DNA from: Halichondria panicea
Lineage: Eukaryota; Porifera; Demospongiae; Suberitida; Halichondriidae
DNA length: 64,000 bases
NCBI RefSeq assembly: GCF_963675165.1
Contig: NC_087392.1
Location: forward strand, 3,369,442-3,433,441
Direction of reading: 5' to 3'
Shown here: piece by piece, positions 59,624 through 64,000 of the stretch
How the letters are laid out: every line of letters begins with the position of its first letter
Numbering within the stretch: the first letter of the stretch is position 1
The notes under the pieces: model-generated
What the model was told of the DNA's origin: nothing
The model's input: only the letters and a program-made list of their open reading frames with translations
Databases searched by the model: none
Position numbers and translations under genes: made by a program

Positions 59624-60497
59624 CGCTGCATACCACGAATTACAAGGAGACAATTTGGATCACATCATCCTAAATGAAGACAAAATAAGGCACAACCTTG
59701 TACGTTGTTTTGAAATGAGAAACTAAAGAAGATTTTCGAAGTCAAAAGAACTGAATAGTCGCAAGAGACCAGAGAGATTTTCTAGCATTGTGATTACTAT
59801 AATTATACTGCTCCTACGATGAAATGATACAGTTTGATATAACGTGCAACTCGTGGTATCATTATATGTATTAAAGTATCTCCACTCAATTGACTATATA
59901 GTTGTAGATCTAAATACATGTAGCATTTTTAGGCTTTCGTTATCTTCCACTGCTGTTTTTGTTTTTCATGTAATTATTTGCACTGTGTTGTTTTTGTTTT
60001 TCATGCACTGTTATAATTATTGTGATGGATGTTGTTGTTTCAAAATTGTATTGCTTTACAGTGGATGTGAAAATGTGAACAGAGTGTTTGACTAAGTGAA
60101 GTAACGATAGTTAAGGAACAGCTATAGACTAAGACAATCACTTGTACAGGCCTCTCACAGACAACAGTCTTGATTGATTGTATATAGTATATAGTCACTG
60201 CATGGTGCAGTCTTTGAGGATGTACTTAGTATAGCCATCCGCTGAAATCTAAATTTGGGGGGAGTCATTCGTGACTAGGAGTCAGTGACCGGGGGAGTAA
60301 TTTACTCCTAGGCATGAGTGACCGGGGGTCACTGGTGACTAGGTAGGAGTGACCGGGAGTCATTATTTAGGGGAGTCACTCGCGCCTATGACGAACAATA
60401 TTGCATACTATAACTATATCAATTCATAGTTCGAGTCCAAGTCCACATTCGAGATCAAATGAACAATATTGCATACTATATAAAGTTCTATATCAAT

Positions 60498-60978
60498 TCA
60501 GAGTTCGAGTCAGATGAATGGACCCATTACGTGGTGGGTGAACTTTAATGACCCAATCCCATCCGCGGTCAGAAGCTTTCCCAAAGTCAACCCAAGCACT
60601 CAACCCCCCAATTCAGCATGGTTGTGGATGAGAATGAGAATACTTGGGACGTCCGAATGGACATTTCTTGCCATCTGATGAAACAAGCCGCTAATACGCC
60701 TACCGTTTGCATCGCGCACTACAGAACCTGGGGAATGCTGGACTACAACTGTGTCCAGCCAATCACTGAGATTTTGTTTGGACCCTGCTGCGGTGATCCC
60801 TATTGTAAATAAACAAGCTGTATAATTATAATAAGAGTTTAGCACTGGTATCCCTGGCCACTGGTATCCCTGGCCCCAACATCAAGGCGGCCACTGCTGG
60901 CAATCCCAAACATTGATGGATGTCGTTGTCACTGCTGAACAAGATTATTATCCCTGGGTCGTCTTCGTCGGTTCCTTT
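60498..60978 (-). pseudogene. Unrecognised protein, last two exons, right copy
   Basis: Inverse copy of 48660-49141. The first exon (60978 downward) keeps a longer N-terminal part (KGTDEDDPGIIIL). About 19 bp around the 5' splice donor are deleted, a 16-bp tandem duplication lies at 60845-60878, and a 6-bp duplication plus a nearby change near 60632-60650 shifts the frame after QMARNVHSDV. This copy cannot splice or read as the left one does. Confidence 0.55.
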
Positions 60979-61786
60979 CTAAAGAAGAGACACAAGATGA
61001 AACAACTTCAGAGGTAGGCAAAACAATCCTGCTACAGAGTAATTCCCTAGTGCAGCAACTTACACAATTTGCCTTGCTCAATGTATTAGAACTGAAGGGG
61101 GAAAAAAACAGGATACCATATCAAAAATTTCCAGGATACTGTGTTATAGCTATACGGTCTTTGAACTGATACGGTCTTTGAACTGAACTGATTGAGATAA
61201 CTACATTTAAGTCACAATAGCATGGCATTGTAACAGCTTACAATAATATGCTAGTAATACGTGACAATGTGGTATGCAACTGGGAAACGCTCAGCATGAA
61301 ACTAGATAACACATATTTTCACTCATGTTTAATCCTTTAGGATGGGCTTCGGATGAGTGCTATACACCCCAAATACTGACTCTAATACAATAGAGCCCTA
61401 ACCATATCATAGTGGAGGCCATCCTGGACGTTCACTAGGTCCGAGTTGCTGGTGGGAGAGAAAGTGATGTGCCATTATTATGTGCTTACACATAGCATAG
61501 CAAGAGGACATGCGCACCGAGGCATACAGTAGTGTGTTTGTGTGTCTGTCTGTAAAACATCTCTTACTTGCCTTTATTAGAGGCCTTAAATTGCCTTTAA
61601 TTGCCTTTATTAGAGCAAACAGAAACACTTCACACTATCTATAGAGTGCACCAATTGAGCACATTGCGCATTAGCAAGCCTGCTAAGACAGCATATGATT
61701 TTTGAGGGTTCATACAATCTCGAAAAAAAGCACTACCGTAAAACCTCGATTTAAGGCGACACTTTTAAATAATTACGTTTTGTAAT

Positions 61787-63873
61787 TATACTGTCCTACC
61801 TGCCCTATTGGACCTTATTTGCCAGACAAACGAACGTAGCAAACGAACGTAGTTTCTTCTTCTTGCTCTTAGCTGGATTGTGGCCTTCTAGTGCCAAAGT
61901 CCGAATGAATGTGACCTGCCCTACTAGAATGTGCAGGCGCAGGCCTCTGTTCAGCTTGGGTGCTCGTACTAGGACTGTTCACTGCCAAGGCTTGCTTGTG
62001 CTTGGATAGGCCTGCTGCTTGCGCATGCGCAAAATTATTGGATAATATTCCCGTAATGTTTCCCATTAAACTGAATAATTATATCCTGAATAACAAACAT
62101 ATACAGACAAAGAATACTCTTGAGCTATAATTCATAGCTAGCTAGCTAGAGACAGAGCTGTATTGGTTACAGCATAGTCGACTTTCACCAAGGTTAGTGT
62201 CACCAAGGTTAGTGTCAGATGGGCGTGGCCTATGCCTTCCCCTCCGTTCAGAGGACATAGTAGGCTAAGGGTAGCATGCTATCACACGGGCAATTCGTAG
62301 TGACGTCATTGTTTTACTGAGCAAAATACAATGGTATCCGAATTACCCGAATTACACACTTTCTGGGGTGCATGCGCAAACAGTCGACCTCTCTTAGCGG
62401 CCTGGAATCGAGGCATTGATCCACGAGGTGGCTCGTTGTAATTTTGGGTACTTAATTTTTTTTGGGTACTTAATTTAAATCTAGATCTAACATAAATTGG
62501 AACGATTACATAATTTTGGGTATTAAAAAAATATTTGGGTACTCAGCTTGCGGGGCCAAATTTAAAAATTCACCATTCAAATAAAAGGCAACATTTTGGC
62601 ACTAATCACCCTCCTGAGGAAGGCATGGAAGGCATGGAAGGCATGGAAATCATCTCCAGTAAAGAAATTCCAGTAAAGAAATTCTCAGGCACCTCCATGT
62701 CCTCCACCCTCCTCCTCATGCTATTAAAAATATTCTATCTTCATGTACTAAGGTTTGGCACATGGCAAAATGTACTGCGCATGTGCAGATAGGTCCAGTC
62801 CAGTAGTCCAGTCCAGCTTAGTTAGATCCCTGGAATCCTGATTACAACATGCCAAGATTCTGCACTCTACGGTCAACTTCAGTAAGTTAAGTAGAGTGTC
62901 ATGTGACCACCCCCACTAGAGCAGACCCACGCACGTGATAAACAATGTGTATGAATCTCCACAAAACCAAAGTCATGTTCAACACACACAGGACTATCCA
63001 CAGGTCTATCATTAACTACGCTTCTACATTTTCAACCTCTACTCTAGCACGACAGCGCAGCCACAACTGCACCCAACTACTGACCGTCTTCCGTCAAACA
63101 AAATAACTGTTGAAATTGTTAACTGTTGAAATTGTGAAATTGTGAATGGCCCAAATACCCAACATGCGGAAGCCGAGTTCAATTTCCGGAAAAATTCGAA
63201 TTCGAAGGGACATGAAAAAAATGTGTTGAAGCGGATGTGGTGTGAAGCGGATGTGCTTAAATTTAAGTCATAGGAGTGCATCATAAAAAGTATTATTATT
63301 CTATGCTGCCATGCGGTGCTCCATATATATGGACAAAGACAATATATGGACAAAGACACCCTGGGCGTTTGGCATTTAATGAAGTAAATACGGTACATCT
63401 TTGTTTTTTTCTTCATTTTTGCTATTACTTTTTTGTTCGTTTTCTTTGCGTGGTGGTGTGCAAGTACTTTTAAGTTACACTAGTTTTTAAGTTATCAGGA
63501 TGTAAGTCGTCAGTGAGTACACCACACGGTGTAGGGCGATGTTTCTCAGTTCAGAGTTTTCGTGGTAAACTTGTGTGTGGTAAGCCTCAAACACTCCTCT
63601 CCGGTTGGCAGGTACACTTGCATGGAGTACACGATTACATTGCAATGGCCTAACGTTGCCTGTAACAATTGCCTGTAACAATTGACGATTAGTACAAAGT
63701 ACAAACAAGTTTACCTTGGATCTCCAGGAGCTACTGTTTTGAGCTAAGCGTAGGTTTCACCCACATGACTTCTTGATGAAACAAAAGCTTTCGGATTACC
63801 GATCGGACTGGTATGCTTTTACTATTGCTTGAACTTCAACTTCAATATTTTTCTCTTTTAGCCATTACGTCGC
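61787..63873. other. Gene-free stretch with repeat fragments
   Basis: No gene is supported. 62815-62965 is an inverse fragment of the dispersed repeat at 6585-7000 (GTGGTCACATGACA and TAGTTAGATCC.GGAATCCTG text). A (GGCATGGAA)3 microsatellite is at about 62622-62648. Confidence 0.5.
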
Positions 63874-64000
63874 TTAACCCTTTCCCGGCTTTGGACGACA
63901 TATGCTACCGACATTTTCAAAATTTCATTGTGCGGGCGCACTGTAGGTACCAGCTCTTTCAGGCTTGCCTTGAGGTACGCTTTGTGCAGTACTGTCGAAA
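63874..64000. mobile_element. piggyBac-type family 1, copy D, cut by the window end
   Basis: TTAACCCTTTCCCGGCTTTG then GACGACATATG and GTACGCTTTGTGCAGTACTG, matching the left ends of copies A-C. The right end is outside the window. Confidence 0.85.

Larger units (their letters stand above)
55034..61786. repeat. Right arm of a large inverted repeat
   Basis: Inverse of 47868-53743 with high identity. It is about 0.9 kb longer because it keeps segments lost from the left arm and has its own 147-bp tandem duplication. The outer end (61786) falls inside a partial TACCGTAAAA MITE. Confidence 0.9.

Noticed and set aside
47868-61786. Polinton/Maverick or viral element with long terminal inverted repeats
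   Set aside because: No integrase, DNA polymerase B, capsid or packaging ATPase is seen in the spacer, which is only 1.3 kb and carries host-type exons.
1-64000. tRNA, rRNA or CRISPR-like arrays
   Set aside because: No cloverleaf with A/B boxes was identified by eye, no rRNA core text, and the tandem repeats lack the regular repeat-unique spacer pattern.

Overview
This window looks like nuclear DNA from an invertebrate animal, most probably a demosponge. The grounds are short GT-AG introns (51, 101 and 256 bp where both ends can be read), AT-rich spacers full of TAATTAT-type words, a dispersed repeat (a 'TTATGCCTC..GGY..AGCCGCA' core at about 3390 and 15195) that I associate with sponges, and protein fragments of types familiar from sponge and cnidarian genomes. 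No rRNA, tRNA, CRISPR or prokaryotic operon was seen. The taxon is an inference.

Layout. 1-6537 is almost wholly a CA-rich minisatellite (core CACGGCGTGCACACACCCCT) with higher-order duplications and one strand-flipped block; smaller patches lie at 7978-8510 and 9040-9175. 6.5-17 kb is gene-poor and filled with non-autonomous DNA transposons: two piggyBac-type families with TTAA target sites, a TA-target family ending TGTGACAG, and a 1.57-kb TIR element. 17.2-19.4 kb holds a decayed retroelement on the minus strand (zinc-knuckle-like ORF, then reverse transcriptase). 22.7-23.5 kb has two exons of a DUF3987-like P-loop gene. 24.4-29.05 kb is a mobile-element ORF on the plus strand that has been split by a MITE, an hAT-like element, a GA microsatellite and a 1.24-kb Tc1-like palindrome. 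32.08-35.99 kb is a full-length DNA transposon with perfect 33-bp TIRs and an intron-containing DDE-type transposase gene, sitting in a RecQ-like helicase fragment. 41.9-45.2 kb holds three further fragments: a protein of a HECT-associated type, a YqaJ/PHD fragment and a THAP-DDE_Tnp_4 transposase.

47.9-61.8 kb is a large imperfect inverted repeat: arms of about 5.9 and 6.75 kb around a 1.3-kb spacer. The arms carry copies of a SAM-domain (SAMD3-like) gene, an unrecognised gene with a 51-bp intron and an hAT-like MITE. The two arms have decayed differently. The spacer holds the only copy of the 3' exons of the SAM-domain gene.

The most unusual signal is not a gene. Short perfect tandem duplications of about 6-20 bp occur every few hundred bases across the window. 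In several reading frames (transposase, reverse transcriptase, DUF3987-like, SAM) collapsing one copy restores the frame or the expected family motif. This is either a very active local duplication process or a systematic assembly artefact.
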